Positions 1 to 9,144 of a stretch of 64,000 bases of DNA are shown in pieces. The position numbers and the translations under genes were made by a program. The notes under the pieces were generated by a model that made no database searches, was not told where the DNA came from, and saw only the letters and a program-made list of their open reading frames with translations. Source of the stretch: Desulfoprunum benzoelyticum (lineage in GTDB: Bacteria > Desulfobacterota > Desulfobulbia > Desulfobulbales > Desulfocapsaceae); contig NZ_JACHEO010000009.1 of NCBI RefSeq assembly GCF_014201505.1, positions 1-64,000 of the forward strand, written 5' to 3'. How positions within the stretch are numbered: position 1 is the first letter of the stretch; each line of letters opens with the position of its first letter.

Positions 1-693
1 ATGGAATATGGCGCCGACTACCATGACCTGGCCACCTTTTATTGGGACTCCGGCGAGAAGGAAAAAGCCTTGCAGGTGGCTGAGGATGGTTTACGTAGGG
101 CAAAGGGGCGCATGGATGAGTTGCGCGCTTTTGTCGCTGCACGAGCTCAAGAAACAGGTGATCGTGAAAAGTATATGGCGCTTCAATTCGACCAGACCAT
201 CGATGGCCTGACCTTCGAAAAATACAAGGCCTTCAAGGCCGTGTGCAGTGCCGAAGAATGGAGTCTTTTCGAGCCGCAACTGCTCCTGCGGTTGGAACAT
301 GCCGGGGAAGCTACCCGGCTGAAAATCAGCATGCATCGCAAGGAGTATGACGAGGCCCTGGCTATCCTGACCAGAGGACGTTATCCCATGGCGTCCTGGG
401 GCGGCGACTATGAAATCCAGGTGGCCCAGAAGCTTGAAAAACGCTACCCCGAGGAAATTCTCAAATACTATCTTTCCGGATTGGGTAATCTGGACCGCAA
501 TGCAGACCGCAAAGAGTACACCCGTAAGGCCAAGGTCATGGTCAAAGTGCGGCATATGCTGATCGACGTCCTCGGCGATGCAGTTCGTTGGGAAAAGTTT
601 GCACGCCAGGTCAAGAGGGATAATCTCCGGCGACCGGCATTTCAGCAGGAGTTTGCTCAGGTGGTACCGGGCTGGCGGGACTTGATCGGATAG
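1..693 (+). CDS. C-terminal part of a TPR-like protein (SWIM/DUF6880-associated), 5' end outside the window
   Basis: The frame is open to the left edge, so the protein is probably longer and only its last 230 residues are seen. It is a soluble, highly charged, alpha-helical protein with TPR-like repeats: the pattern YWDSGEKEKALQVAEDGL near residues 14-31 is a typical TPR helix pair. Its last third resembles the C-terminus of the protein at 825-2153 (similar helix spacing, a basic VKVRH/VDVRQRH segment, then a short tail), so the two look like diverged paralogues. Such C-termini are known from SWIM zinc-finger proteins and DUF6880 proteins of unknown function. No catalytic motif is visible. 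The family assignment is from memory of the sequence style, not a search. Confidence 0.6.
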   Translation: MEYGADYHDLATFYWDSGEKEKALQVAEDGLRRAKGRMDELRAFVAARAQETGDREKYMALQFDQTIDGLTFEKYKAFKAVCSAEEWSLFEPQLLLRLEHAGEATRLKISMHRKEYDEALAILTRGRYPMASWGGDYEIQVAQKLEKRYPEEILKYYLSGLGNLDRNADRKEYTRKAKVMVKVRHMLIDVLGDAVRWEKFARQVKRDNLRRPAFQQEFAQVVPGWRDLIG

Positions 694-714
694 GCTGAGC
701 GAGGAGAACACTGC

Positions 715-828
715 ATGAACTCACGAAGCACCAAGGAACATCAGGATCTCAAAGCCCTGGAAGAGATGATCGAGAAGATCACCGTCGACGCCTGCGGCAC
801 ACGAGGCAACTTGAGGGCAGCGCCGTGA
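715..828 (+). pseudogene. 37-residue reading frame, probable truncated remnant of a small conserved protein
   Basis: An ATG at 715, 12 bases after GAGGAG, opens a 37-codon frame whose TGA overlaps the GTG of the next gene (GTGA, 825-828). The first 27 residues (MNSRSTKEHQDLKALEEMIE and on) form a well-behaved amphipathic helix and look like the N-terminus of a small acidic protein often found beside SWIM/DUF6880 genes. After TVDACG the sequence turns into unrelated GTRGNLRAAP and stops. I infer a deletion or frameshift that removed the rest. It could still act as a leader peptide coupling translation into the next gene. Confidence 0.35.
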
Positions 829-2153
829 CACCGGGAAAGAGAAAGCAGATCGACCCGTTCGAGCAGGCTATCGAAGCGGCCTTGTCTCCCGGAACCTTCA
901 TCTCCTACGGAGCCGCCTCGTCGTTCGTGGATAATGTGCAGGATGTTGTCGATGACATTGTAAAAATCATGAAAAGCGAGCCTGGGCGGGCAGCGCTTCT
1001 ACTTGAGACGTTCATCTGTGCCTGCCATGAAAAAGCCGATGAGATCGACGATTCCGGCGGTGATTTCGGCATGCTGGTCGAGGACCTGTTCCTTGCCTGG
1101 ATCGAATCCCGCCAGGCAGCCAACCATGATCCGGATGAGACTGCAAAATTCCTGCTCTCCTGGATGGAGGACGATCCCTATGGGTTTTGCCATGACCTTG
1201 ATCGCCAGGCCGTCAAGGTGCTCGATAAAAAGGGTTTGGAGGCTTTCGTTGGCCAAGTTCGTGTCAAATTCGAGTCCGATTCGAGCCGGGACGAACAACG
1301 CTGTCCCGGATTCACACGCCGCAGATGGGCTGGTGTGCTGAAGACCCTGCTCGCCGGTCAGCGCAATGTCGAAGCCTACAAAGCACTTTGCGCGCAGACT
1401 GAGCTCACTGCCAAGGACTGCCTGGCTATAGCGGAAATATATCAAAGCCGGAAACGTCCTGAGGAGGCACTCACCTGGGTCGAGCGAGGTTTGGTGATTG
1501 CACGATCGGGCAACCAACGATCGATTGAGGACCACAAACTCCTCGAGATGGAGCGAGCACTGCTGGCCAGAATCGGTCGACCGGGAGATGCGCTCCAATC
1601 TGCCTGGTCCGAGTTTGAGGCATACCCATCCATATTCACGTACAAGGAGTTGATGCGCTACGTACCGGCCAACGAGAAAAAGACCTGGCATCAAAAAGCC
1701 ATGGAGGCATCAGAGAAGGGATATCTTGCCGCTCAGATTGAACTCTGGTTGAAGGAAAAAGAGATGGATCGGCTCGTCTCGCGCCTGCGCAGGGCAACGG
1801 CCCGGGAGTTGGAGGCTCTCGGCCATTCCACGGCCGAACCATTGGCAGCCAAGCTGGAGCGGGATCATCCCGATGTCTCGGCCAGAATATATTGTGCGTT
1901 GTGCCTGCGGGTCATCAATGCGGGCAAGAGCAGGTACTACGACGCGGCGCTTGCAAACATCGAGCGTGCCAAAACATGTTACGCCAAAGCCGGGCTGAAT
2001 GACGACTGGCAGACGGTGGTTGTCGATGTGCGCCAAAGGCACTTCCGTAAGAAGGGCTTCATGGCCGGATTCGAGGCGATCGTTTCCGGCGCACCCAGGA
2101 ATGTTGCGCCGCCCTTCCTGGAACGGGTAAAAACACGCTGGCCGAAAAAATGA
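825..2153 (+). CDS. DUF6880-like helical repeat protein, unknown function
   Basis: 442 residues, soluble, no signal peptide. The GTG start overlaps the stop of the short frame before it, with GAGGG about 10 bases upstream. An N-terminal alpha-helical region (about 1-140) contains the acidic stretch DEIDDSGGDFG; the middle and C-terminus are TPR-like (for example KRPEEALTWVERGL near residue 215). This layout matches the DUF6880 group. The C-terminal 150 residues resemble the protein at 1-693. No nuclease or enzyme motif is seen; a scaffold or partner role is possible given the neighbouring DNA-processing genes, but that is inference. Confidence 0.65.
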   Translation: MTPGKRKQIDPFEQAIEAALSPGTFISYGAASSFVDNVQDVVDDIVKIMKSEPGRAALLLETFICACHEKADEIDDSGGDFGMLVEDLFLAWIESRQAANHDPDETAKFLLSWMEDDPYGFCHDLDRQAVKVLDKKGLEAFVGQVRVKFESDSSRDEQRCPGFTRRRWAGVLKTLLAGQRNVEAYKALCAQTELTAKDCLAIAEIYQSRKRPEEALTWVERGLVIARSGNQRSIEDHKLLEMERALLARIGRPGDALQSAWSEFEAYPSIFTYKELMRYVPANEKKTWHQKAMEASEKGYLAAQIELWLKEKEMDRLVSRLRRATARELEALGHSTAEPLAAKLERDHPDVSARIYCALCLRVINAGKSRYYDAALANIERAKTCYAKAGLNDDWQTVVVDVRQRHFRKKGFMAGFEAIVSGAPRNVAPPFLERVKTRWPKK

Positions 2154-2616
2154 GTTCAAGATCGCGGCAAAAGGGATCAATGGGGTTTTTGTGAATACCT
2201 CGATAACGAAATCCACTTGATTTACCCCCGTCTCTTTATTTTAGAATAGAGCGACGCAGGCTATATCGAGATCATGAATCGCGGCACGGAACTGCCGGGC
2301 AGGTAGGTAGTGTTTATCCGGAATCGAGATATTTTGTTCTGAATCGAGACGCTCGATGAATTTTTCCGCAGGCATATACTTAATATTCCAAGGATAAAAT
2401 TCTGAGAGCAACGAACAGTCAGGGCAAAAGAGCTGTTTCCGGATGGACACTAGGTAGTGCCCATACTGCTGCCGATGCTCAAAATCCTGAAAAAAGAGGT
2501 CAAATCATGAAACCAGGCGGCGTCGGCATCGGACGGACGAATGGTGGAAGGGATCAATCTGCATCTGAACAAAAGAGGCGCTGATTTCAGGCACCGGCTG
2601 ACAGGTCAAGTAACTT
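2154..2616. other. 463-base stretch without a convincing gene
   Basis: This gap is richer in A+T than its surroundings. A minus-strand frame at 2241-2450 (69 codons, GTG start, one CxxC pair) has no good ribosome binding site and no recognisable family. Short plus-strand frames near 2474 and 2507 (11 and 25 codons) also look like chance or decayed remains. No tRNA, repeat or terminator is recognised. It separates the DUF6880-like gene from the NUDIX-helicase pair and may mark an old insertion or deletion boundary. Confidence 0.4.
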
Positions 2617-3036
2617 ATGACAGCCACAGGTATCAAGCATATCCAGGTAACCTGCGCCATTATCGAGCGTGATGGACTTGTACTCGCGGCGCAGCGGAGT
2701 GCGATCATGGCGATGCCGTATAAATGGGAGTTGCCCGGCGGCAAGATCGATCCCGGTGAATCGGCGGAACAATGTCTCCGACGGGAAATATTCGAAGAAC
2801 TGGGTATTCGGATCGTCATCGATGGAAGACTTCCCGCTGTAACGCACGATTATCCGACGTTCAGGATCACTCTCCATCCCTTCATGGCGTGTATCGAGAC
2901 AGGCGAGATCGTTCTGCATGAGCATGCGGCGATGATCTGGTTGCCCCCGGAGAAACTGCCCACCCTCGACTGGGCCGAAGCCGACCTGCCGGTGATCCGC
3001 ACATATCTTGCTCAATGCGGAGTCGCCATGCGATGA
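2617..3036 (+). CDS. NUDIX hydrolase, MutT-like (CTP/8-oxo-dGTP pyrophosphohydrolase type)
   Basis: 139 residues with a complete Nudix box at about residues 46-68 (GGKIDPGE...CLRREIFEELGI), i.e. G-x5-E-x7-R-E-x2-E-E-x-G-I. Length and the LAAQRS / KWELPGGKI context fit the small MutT-like group that hydrolyses (d)NTPs or damaged nucleotides. AGGTCAAG lies about 10 bases before the ATG. The stop overlaps a start codon of the large helicase gene as ATGA at 3033, implying translational coupling and joint function. The exact substrate cannot be told from sequence. Confidence 0.92.
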   Translation: MTATGIKHIQVTCAIIERDGLVLAAQRSAIMAMPYKWELPGGKIDPGESAEQCLRREIFEELGIRIVIDGRLPAVTHDYPTFRITLHPFMACIETGEIVLHEHAAMIWLPPEKLPTLDWAEADLPVIRTYLAQCGVAMR

Positions 3037-6000
3037 AGTCGTTACCGCACGGCATCTATGAGGCTCTGCTCGATGAGTTCCTCCACGACGCCCTCGCCAG
3101 GCGTCCCGAGTTGCGGACGGTATTCGGCAAGATCGACCTGGAGGAACAGCCGGGCCTGTATGCCGCGTTTGTGGCCAGGGTGCTCGAGCAGGCGCTGCGC
3201 GAGGAAATCGACCCGGAAAAACGCCTGGCTCTCTGCAATCGGATTGTCGGCCATGTTGCCGGTGAACCGGGTCGAGGGCATCTGGAGAAGCATCGCCTCA
3301 TTGCTCGCCCAAAGCCGATTCTCCTGGAAGTCACTCCACCCGGCTATGGCACTGGCAACATCCCCCGTCCGCATACCCCTCTTGGAGAGAGCAGTCTCTT
3401 TACCGGCTCGCCGCAGGAGCCACAACTGGCCCATGAACTGCACGAGGAGATGCGCTCCGCTGACGGAGTCGACATCCTGGTGTCCTTCATCAAATGGTCG
3501 GGCCTGCGGTTGCTGCTGCCCGCGTTTGAGGATCTGCGCGACCGTCGTGTCCCGGTGCGGCTGATCACCACGTCCTACATGGGGGCCTCCGATGCCCCCG
3601 CTGTGGAGTGGCTGGCGAGGATGCCGAACGTCGAGGTGCGCATCTCCTACGACACCGAACGGACCAGGCTGCACGCCAAGGCCTACCACTTCCGGCGCAG
3701 CAGCGGCTTCTCCACCGCCTATATCGGCTCGGCCAACATGTCCCATGCCGCGATGACCAGCGGACTGGAATGGAATCTCAAGGTCACTGCCCAGGATCTC
3801 GGCCATATCCTGGAAAAATTTGCCGTTGAGTTCGAGACCTACTGGAACAGTCGCGAGTTTGTCCCGTATGATCCGGAGCAGCCACGGCTCTTTCGTGCCG
3901 CCATTGACCGTGCCCGCAATCCCCGGCACAATGGCCCGATGGTCTTCTTCGACCTGCGGCCCCATCCGTTTCAGGAGCGCATCCTCGAAGCGCTGGAGCG
4001 GGAACGCGATTGCCATGACCGCTGGCGCAATCTGGTTATCGCCGCCACCGGCACCGGCAAGACGGTGGTGGCAGCTTTCGACTTCAAACGCTTTTTCGAG
4101 CGCAAGGGGCGGCAGGCCCGGCTCCTGTTCGTCGCCCATCGTCAGGAAATCCTGCAGCAGGCCCAGGCGACCTTTCGCCATGTCCTGCATGACCAGAATT
4201 TCGGCGAATTACAGGTCGGTCAGTTTCAGGCCAATCGCCTGGAGCACCTGTTCTGCTCTGTCGGGATGCTGGCGAGTCGGCGACTGTGGGAGCAGGTTGG
4301 CAGAGATTTCTACGATTACGTGGTTGTCGATGAGGTCCATCATGGCACAGCCTCCAGCTACAGGCCGATTTTCGACCACTTTGTCCCCCAGATCCTCCTT
4401 GGTCTGACCGCCACCCCGGAGCGGATGGATGGCGGCAATGTGGCGGCCGATTTCGGCAACCGTTTCGCGGCGGAGATCCGGTTGCCCGAGGCCCTGGCAG
4501 AAAAGCTCCTCTGTCCCTTTCACTACTTCGGCGTTGCCGATCCGATCGCCATCAGTGGCGAGCAGTTCTGGCGCAACGGCCGGTACGATGCCGCCGCCTT
4601 GGAACAGGTCTATGTGCTGGATCATGCCCGGGCCGGACAGCGCGTCGATGCCGTGGTCGAAGCCCTTGTCCGCTATGAGCCCGACCTGAACGCGGTCAAG
4701 GGGATCGGTTTCTGCGTCACCATCAGGCATGCACGGTTCATGGCCGAGCAATTCACCTTGCGGGGGATCTCCGCGGGGGCCATTGTCTCCGGCGTCGACG
4801 ACGATCGCTGCCGGGAACTGCTGGCAGAACTGAAAACCGGGCGAATCACCTTTCTTTTCACCGTCGACAAACTGAGTGAAGGGATCGATGTCCCCGAGAT
4901 CAACACCGTCCTCTTCCTGCGCCCCACCGAGAGCCTGACCGTCTTTCTGCAGCAGCTCGGCCGCGGCCTGCGTCATGCGCCCGGTAAAGATTGTCTCACC
5001 GTGCTCGATCTGGTCGGTCAGGCCCATCGGCGTTACCGGGCGGATACCAGGCTCAAGGCGCTGATGCCCCGGCACCGCTTTTCCATCGACAAGGAAGTGG
5101 AACTCGATTTCCCGCATCTCCCCGCCGGCTGCTCCATTCAGCTCGACCGTCTCTCCCGCCAGTACGTTCTGGAGAATATTCGTGGGAACCTCGGCCGCTT
5201 GGCGGTGCAGGTTCCCGACCGCCTCCAGACCTTCACCAGCGAGACCGGCCAGGAATTGACCTTCGGCAACTTCATCCGCTATCACGATTACGAGCCTGAA
5301 ATATTGCTGGTAAAGGAGTCCTGGTCCGGGTGGAAGGCAAGGGCAGGTCTGGGTCCGAACCCCGTCGACCCGGATCTGCTGCGGCTGAAAAAGACCCTGC
5401 TGCGGGCGGCGACCATCAATGGCCCGGGGGAAATCGTGTTATTGCGGGCGGTCCTCGGCAAGGTTTCCCAGGGGGCGATCGACGAGGCCCTGGCCCTTGC
5501 CGGTGACTCGGTGCTGTCCGTCTACTACCGGATCTGGGGCGATAAGGGGAGTAAACTCGGTATCACAACCCTGGCCGAGGCGTTTCGCCGGTTGGCCGCC
5601 AATCCATCGATTATTGCCGATCTCGACGAAATATTGAGCTGGACCCAGGACACGACCGAGGTCAGCGGCCAGATCCCTGAATTGCCCTTTGCCTGTGCGC
5701 TTGAACTGCACGCCCGGTACAGCGGCCGGGAGATCCAGGCGGCCTTCGGCAAGGCGACACTTGAGACCGCCGGCCAGACTGGTGTGGGGGTATTCCATTT
5801 CCCCGAGGTGAAGGCCTATGCGCTCCTGGTTACCTTTCAGAAAACGGAGAAGGAGTTCTCGCCAAGCACGATGTATGCCGACTACCCCATCAGCCGGGAG
5901 CTCATGCACTGGGAGTCGCAGGCGAATACCGCGCAGCATCACACCGACGGGCAGAACCTGATTCACCACCAGCAACGGGGCTATACCATTCTGATCTTTG

Positions 6001-6161
6001 CCCGGGAGCGAAAAAAACGCAATGGGGTCACGGTGCCGTTTACCTATCTCGGGCCGGGCGATATGGTCAGTTATGAGCGGGAGCGGCCGATCAGGATGGT
6101 GTGGCGGCTCAGGCACAAGATGGCGGTCGAGATGTTCGAGGACAATCGGCGGGCTGGGTAG
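3033..6161 (+). CDS. PLD-nuclease / DEAD-DEAH SF2 helicase with C-terminal DUF3427
   Basis: About 1042 residues. An N-terminal phospholipase-D-like nuclease domain covers about 120-290 (H-A-K near residue 213, then IGSANMSHAAM). An SF2 helicase core follows: Walker A ATGTGKT near 338, DEVHHG near 433, TATPER, and motif VI QQLGRGLRHA near 640. The last 300 residues form a DUF3427-type region. This architecture is widespread but poorly characterised; family members occur in defence and restriction-like contexts. I chose the ATG at 3033, which overlaps the NUDIX stop as ATGA; an in-frame ATG at 3015 would add six residues. No truncation is seen. A DNA-processing role with the NUDIX partner is inferred. 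Confidence 0.88.
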   Translation: MKSLPHGIYEALLDEFLHDALARRPELRTVFGKIDLEEQPGLYAAFVARVLEQALREEIDPEKRLALCNRIVGHVAGEPGRGHLEKHRLIARPKPILLEVTPPGYGTGNIPRPHTPLGESSLFTGSPQEPQLAHELHEEMRSADGVDILVSFIKWSGLRLLLPAFEDLRDRRVPVRLITTSYMGASDAPAVEWLARMPNVEVRISYDTERTRLHAKAYHFRRSSGFSTAYIGSANMSHAAMTSGLEWNLKVTAQDLGHILEKFAVEFETYWNSREFVPYDPEQPRLFRAAIDRARNPRHNGPMVFFDLRPHPFQERILEALERERDCHDRWRNLVIAATGTGKTVVAAFDFKRFFERKGRQARLLFVAHRQEILQQAQATFRHVLHDQNFGELQVGQFQANRLEHLFCSVGMLASRRLWEQVGRDFYDYVVVDEVHHGTASSYRPIFDHFVPQILLGLTATPERMDGGNVAADFGNRFAAEIRLPEALAEKLLCPFHYFGVADPIAISGEQFWRNGRYDAAALEQVYVLDHARAGQRVDAVVEALVRYEPDLNAVKGIGFCVTIRHARFMAEQFTLRGISAGAIVSGVDDDRCRELLAELKTGRITFLFTVDKLSEGIDVPEINTVLFLRPTESLTVFLQQLGRGLRHAPGKDCLTVLDLVGQAHRRYRADTRLKALMPRHRFSIDKEVELDFPHLPAGCSIQLDRLSRQYVLENIRGNLGRLAVQVPDRLQTFTSETGQELTFGNFIRYHDYEPEILLVKESWSGWKARAGLGPNPVDPDLLRLKKTLLRAATINGPGEIVLLRAVLGKVSQGAIDEALALAGDSVLSVYYRIWGDKGSKLGITTLAEAFRRLAANPSIIADLDEILSWTQDTTEVSGQIPELPFACALELHARYSGREIQAAFGKATLETAGQTGVGVFHFPEVKAYALLVTFQKTEKEFSPSTMYADYPISRELMHWESQANTAQHHTDGQNLIHHQQRGYTILIFARERKKRNGVTVPFTYLGPGDMVSYERERPIRMVWRLRHKMAVEMFEDNRRAG

Positions 6162-6328
6162 CCGCAATCTGCTTTTTTGAAGAGCAGGTGGTGATGATCC
6201 GGTTGCATCCCGGTTTGATCCATCGTCTGATCACCGACTTTTGCAATTCCTTTGCATTCTGCTGAGGATTACAGGTACATTCAGTCCTGGATATTTCATG
6301 AAATTCTTCCCATCTGCATGACCGTTTG

Positions 6329-8962
6329 ATGCCATCCTCTCCCCAAGACCTGCTTCGCCAGACCCTTCTCCTCGACATCGAAGTCAATGAGAACAACATC
6401 ATCTACGCCATCGGCGCCATCTTCGGGGACAAGACGTTCCAGGCGCCGGCCGGCAGGAAGATCGACCGCAGTACCCTGGCCGAACTCGATGCCTTCGCCC
6501 GGGAGGCTCGCTTCGTCCTCCGCCACAACATCCTCAATCACGATCTGCCCCGCCTGCGCCGGCTGGCGCCCGATCTCCGGCTCCTCGCCAGGCCGAGTAT
6601 CGACACGCTGTTCCTCTCGCCCCTCGCCTATCCGGCCAACCCCTACCACCGGCTGATCAAGAACTACCAGATCGTCCGCGACAGCATCAACGACCCGGTT
6701 CAGGACGCCCAACTGGCCGGCCGGGTCTTCGCCGAACAGTGGGACGCCCTGGTCGGGCAGTTTGCCGTGAACTCCGATGTTCCTCTCCTGTATCGAGGGT
6801 TCCTGGCCGCCGATGCGGAGCTGGCCGGGACGGCCGAGGCGCTGGCCGGCATGGGCATCCCGCTGCTGCAGGGCAACGATCTCCACGACGCCTTCGCCTG
6901 GTTTGCCCGCCGGCATGCCTGCCTCGCCGCGGTCGACACCCTGGTCACGCAGTTGGTCGATGGGCTGCTGCCGCTGCCGCCCCTGGCCTATGTCACGGCC
7001 TGGCTGTCGGTAGCCGGCGGCAATTCGGTGCTGCCGCCCTGGGTCCGCCACCAGTTCCCGCTGGTGGCGAGCATCCTTCACCAGCTGCGGGAGAACTGCT
7101 GCCACCGGCCGGATTGTGACTATTGCCGCAATCATCACGATCCGCGGAGCTATCTCCGCAACTTCTATGGTTTTCCTGACTTCCGGGCGGAACCGGCGAC
7201 GGCGGACGGCCACAGCCTGCAGGAGGAGATCGTCACCGCCGCGGCCCGCGGCCATTCCCTGTTTGCCACGCTGCCGACGGGCGGCGGCAAGTCGCTGTGC
7301 TATCTCCTGCCGGCACTGATGCGCTACCACCGCCGCAACACGCTGACGATCGTCATCTCGCCGCTGCAGGCGCTGATGAAGGACCAGGTCGACAATTTCT
7401 CCCGGCTCACCGGCACCAGGATTGCCGCCGCTCTCTCCGGCATGTTGACGATGCCGGAGCGCACCGAAGTGCTGGAAGGCGTGCGCCTGGGCGATATCGG
7501 CATCCTCCTTGTTTCCCCGGAACAGCTGCGCAACACCTCCTTCCGGGCCACCATCAGCCAACGGGAGATCGGCGCCTGGGTCTTCGACGAGGCGCACTGC
7601 CTGTCGAAGTGGGGCCACGACTTCCGCCCCGACTATCTCTACGCGATCCGCTTCATCCGCGAATTCGCCGAACGGGAACATGTCGGCATTCCGCCGGTCC
7701 AGTGCTTCACCGCCACGGCGAAGAAGGACGTCAAGGCGGAGATCATCGATATCATCCTGCGCGAACTGGGGCTGAAGATGCGGCAGTTCGCGGGAGGGCA
7801 CGAGCGCATCAATCTGCATTACGAGGTCCAGGAGGTCAGCCGCTACGACAAGGATCAGGTCATTCTCGACCTGCTGCGCAGCCGCTACGACGGCCGGGGC
7901 AGCGTCGTCATCTATTGCGCCCGGAGGAAGAACACCGAAAAGCTGGCCGAACTGCTGCAGGCCCGTGGGTACACGGCCGAGGCCTTCCATGCCGGTCTCG
8001 AACCGGCGCTGAAGAAACGCATCCAGGACGGGTTCATCGCCGGCATCACCCCGATCATCTGCGCCACCAACGCCTTCGGCATGGGGATCGACAAGGAGGA
8101 TGTGCGGCTCGTCATCCACGTCGACATCCCCGCCTCGCTGGAGAATTATCTGCAGGAGGCGGGCCGGGCCGGTCGGGACCGCCATGCCGCCGAGTGCGTC
8201 CTGATCTTCGACGAACAGGATATCGAGGGTCAGTTCCGCCTGAGCTGCAGGTCGATGCTCGACCAGCGGGAGATCGGCCGGTTCCTTCGCGGCATCCGCC
8301 AGTTCGCTCGGGGTGAAAACACCGTGGTCCTGACGCTGCTGAAAACCATCTTTCCGCAGGACACGTTCTGGCGCGACAACCTGAACCGGCTGTTGCAGGA
8401 CTGGCAGGAGGAGACCGGCGACACTCCCCAGCCGGCCGCGGCCGTCGAGGAATACCTCCATGAGGCTCTAGCTGAACAGGACCGGATGAAGACCATCGCC
8501 GATGGTCTGTTCCTGGCCACCGCCCATGCCGTCAAGGGGCTGGAATTCGACCACGTCTTCATCCTCGGCGACAGTTGGGACAAGGAGGTCGGGGCGGCCA
8601 TCGCGGACGAGCGCCGCCTGTTCTACGTGTCGATGTCGCGGGCCCGGGAAACCCTTCATCTGTTTGTGCTGGACACCGCAGGCAATCCCCATGCCCGGCT
8701 GCTGGCCGGAGACTTCACAGGGGAGCGCGTTGTCATCCAGGGAAGAAACAACCACCTGGAACTGATGGACAGTGATGGTGTCGCCATCGCCCGGCTGTCA
8801 AAGAAGGCCTATGACGAATGGGCTGACAGACTTGATTCCATCCGGGAAGCCCGGATCGTGGCCCTGGTCAGGCGTTATCGGGATGATGTTGAAGACAAAA
8901 AGTTTCAGACAGCCTGCCACGGCCGGAGCTGGGAAGTGCCGATAGTTGAGGTGATGTGTTGA
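6329..8962 (+). CDS. DnaQ-like exonuclease / RecQ helicase / UvrD C-terminal composite, internally shortened
   Basis: About 877 residues. Residues 1-170 look like a DnaQ-fold 3'-5' exonuclease (DIE at motif I, HNILNHD at motif II). A RecQ-type SF2 core follows: LPTGGGKS near 315, DEAH near 418, GMGIDKEDVR near 580, QEAGRAGRD near 608. The C-terminus carries only the last SF1/UvrD motifs (HAVKGLEFDHVF near 730, RLFYVSMSRARE near 760). Longer homologues place RQC/winged-helix parts and the UvrD ATPase between these blocks. Here TVVLT runs straight into LLKTIFPQD (about nt 8337), so I infer an in-frame loss of several hundred residues. A TTG at 6326 directly precedes the ATG; no strong ribosome binding site is seen. 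Confidence 0.85.
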   Translation: MPSSPQDLLRQTLLLDIEVNENNIIYAIGAIFGDKTFQAPAGRKIDRSTLAELDAFAREARFVLRHNILNHDLPRLRRLAPDLRLLARPSIDTLFLSPLAYPANPYHRLIKNYQIVRDSINDPVQDAQLAGRVFAEQWDALVGQFAVNSDVPLLYRGFLAADAELAGTAEALAGMGIPLLQGNDLHDAFAWFARRHACLAAVDTLVTQLVDGLLPLPPLAYVTAWLSVAGGNSVLPPWVRHQFPLVASILHQLRENCCHRPDCDYCRNHHDPRSYLRNFYGFPDFRAEPATADGHSLQEEIVTAAARGHSLFATLPTGGGKSLCYLLPALMRYHRRNTLTIVISPLQALMKDQVDNFSRLTGTRIAAALSGMLTMPERTEVLEGVRLGDIGILLVSPEQLRNTSFRATISQREIGAWVFDEAHCLSKWGHDFRPDYLYAIRFIREFAEREHVGIPPVQCFTATAKKDVKAEIIDIILRELGLKMRQFAGGHERINLHYEVQEVSRYDKDQVILDLLRSRYDGRGSVVIYCARRKNTEKLAELLQARGYTAEAFHAGLEPALKKRIQDGFIAGITPIICATNAFGMGIDKEDVRLVIHVDIPASLENYLQEAGRAGRDRHAAECVLIFDEQDIEGQFRLSCRSMLDQREIGRFLRGIRQFARGENTVVLTLLKTIFPQDTFWRDNLNRLLQDWQEETGDTPQPAAAVEEYLHEALAEQDRMKTIADGLFLATAHAVKGLEFDHVFILGDSWDKEVGAAIADERRLFYVSMSRARETLHLFVLDTAGNPHARLLAGDFTGERVVIQGRNNHLELMDSDGVAIARLSKKAYDEWADRLDSIREARIVALVRRYRDDVEDKKFQTACHGRSWEVPIVEVMC

Positions 8963-9144
8963 GCGTGGTCTGCCTGCCGAGCCGGCAAGGATGTTGCGGA
9001 AAAATCAGATTTTCGGGTACTGACGAGGAACCCGTCACCGACCCTTGCCTGTCGGGTGCAATCCGGCAGGAATCGGAGTCCCAGGTGATTGGCGGAGGGG
9101 TTGTCCGTCGTACCTTGTCCGGATTGCAGATGCTTGATGCGGCA

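Noticed and set aside
6296..8461. A 721-codon open frame on the minus strand
   Set aside because: It is antisense to the RecQ-type gene, lacks any family motif, and has the composition of GC-rich reverse frames (Asp/Val/Leu/Arg-rich).
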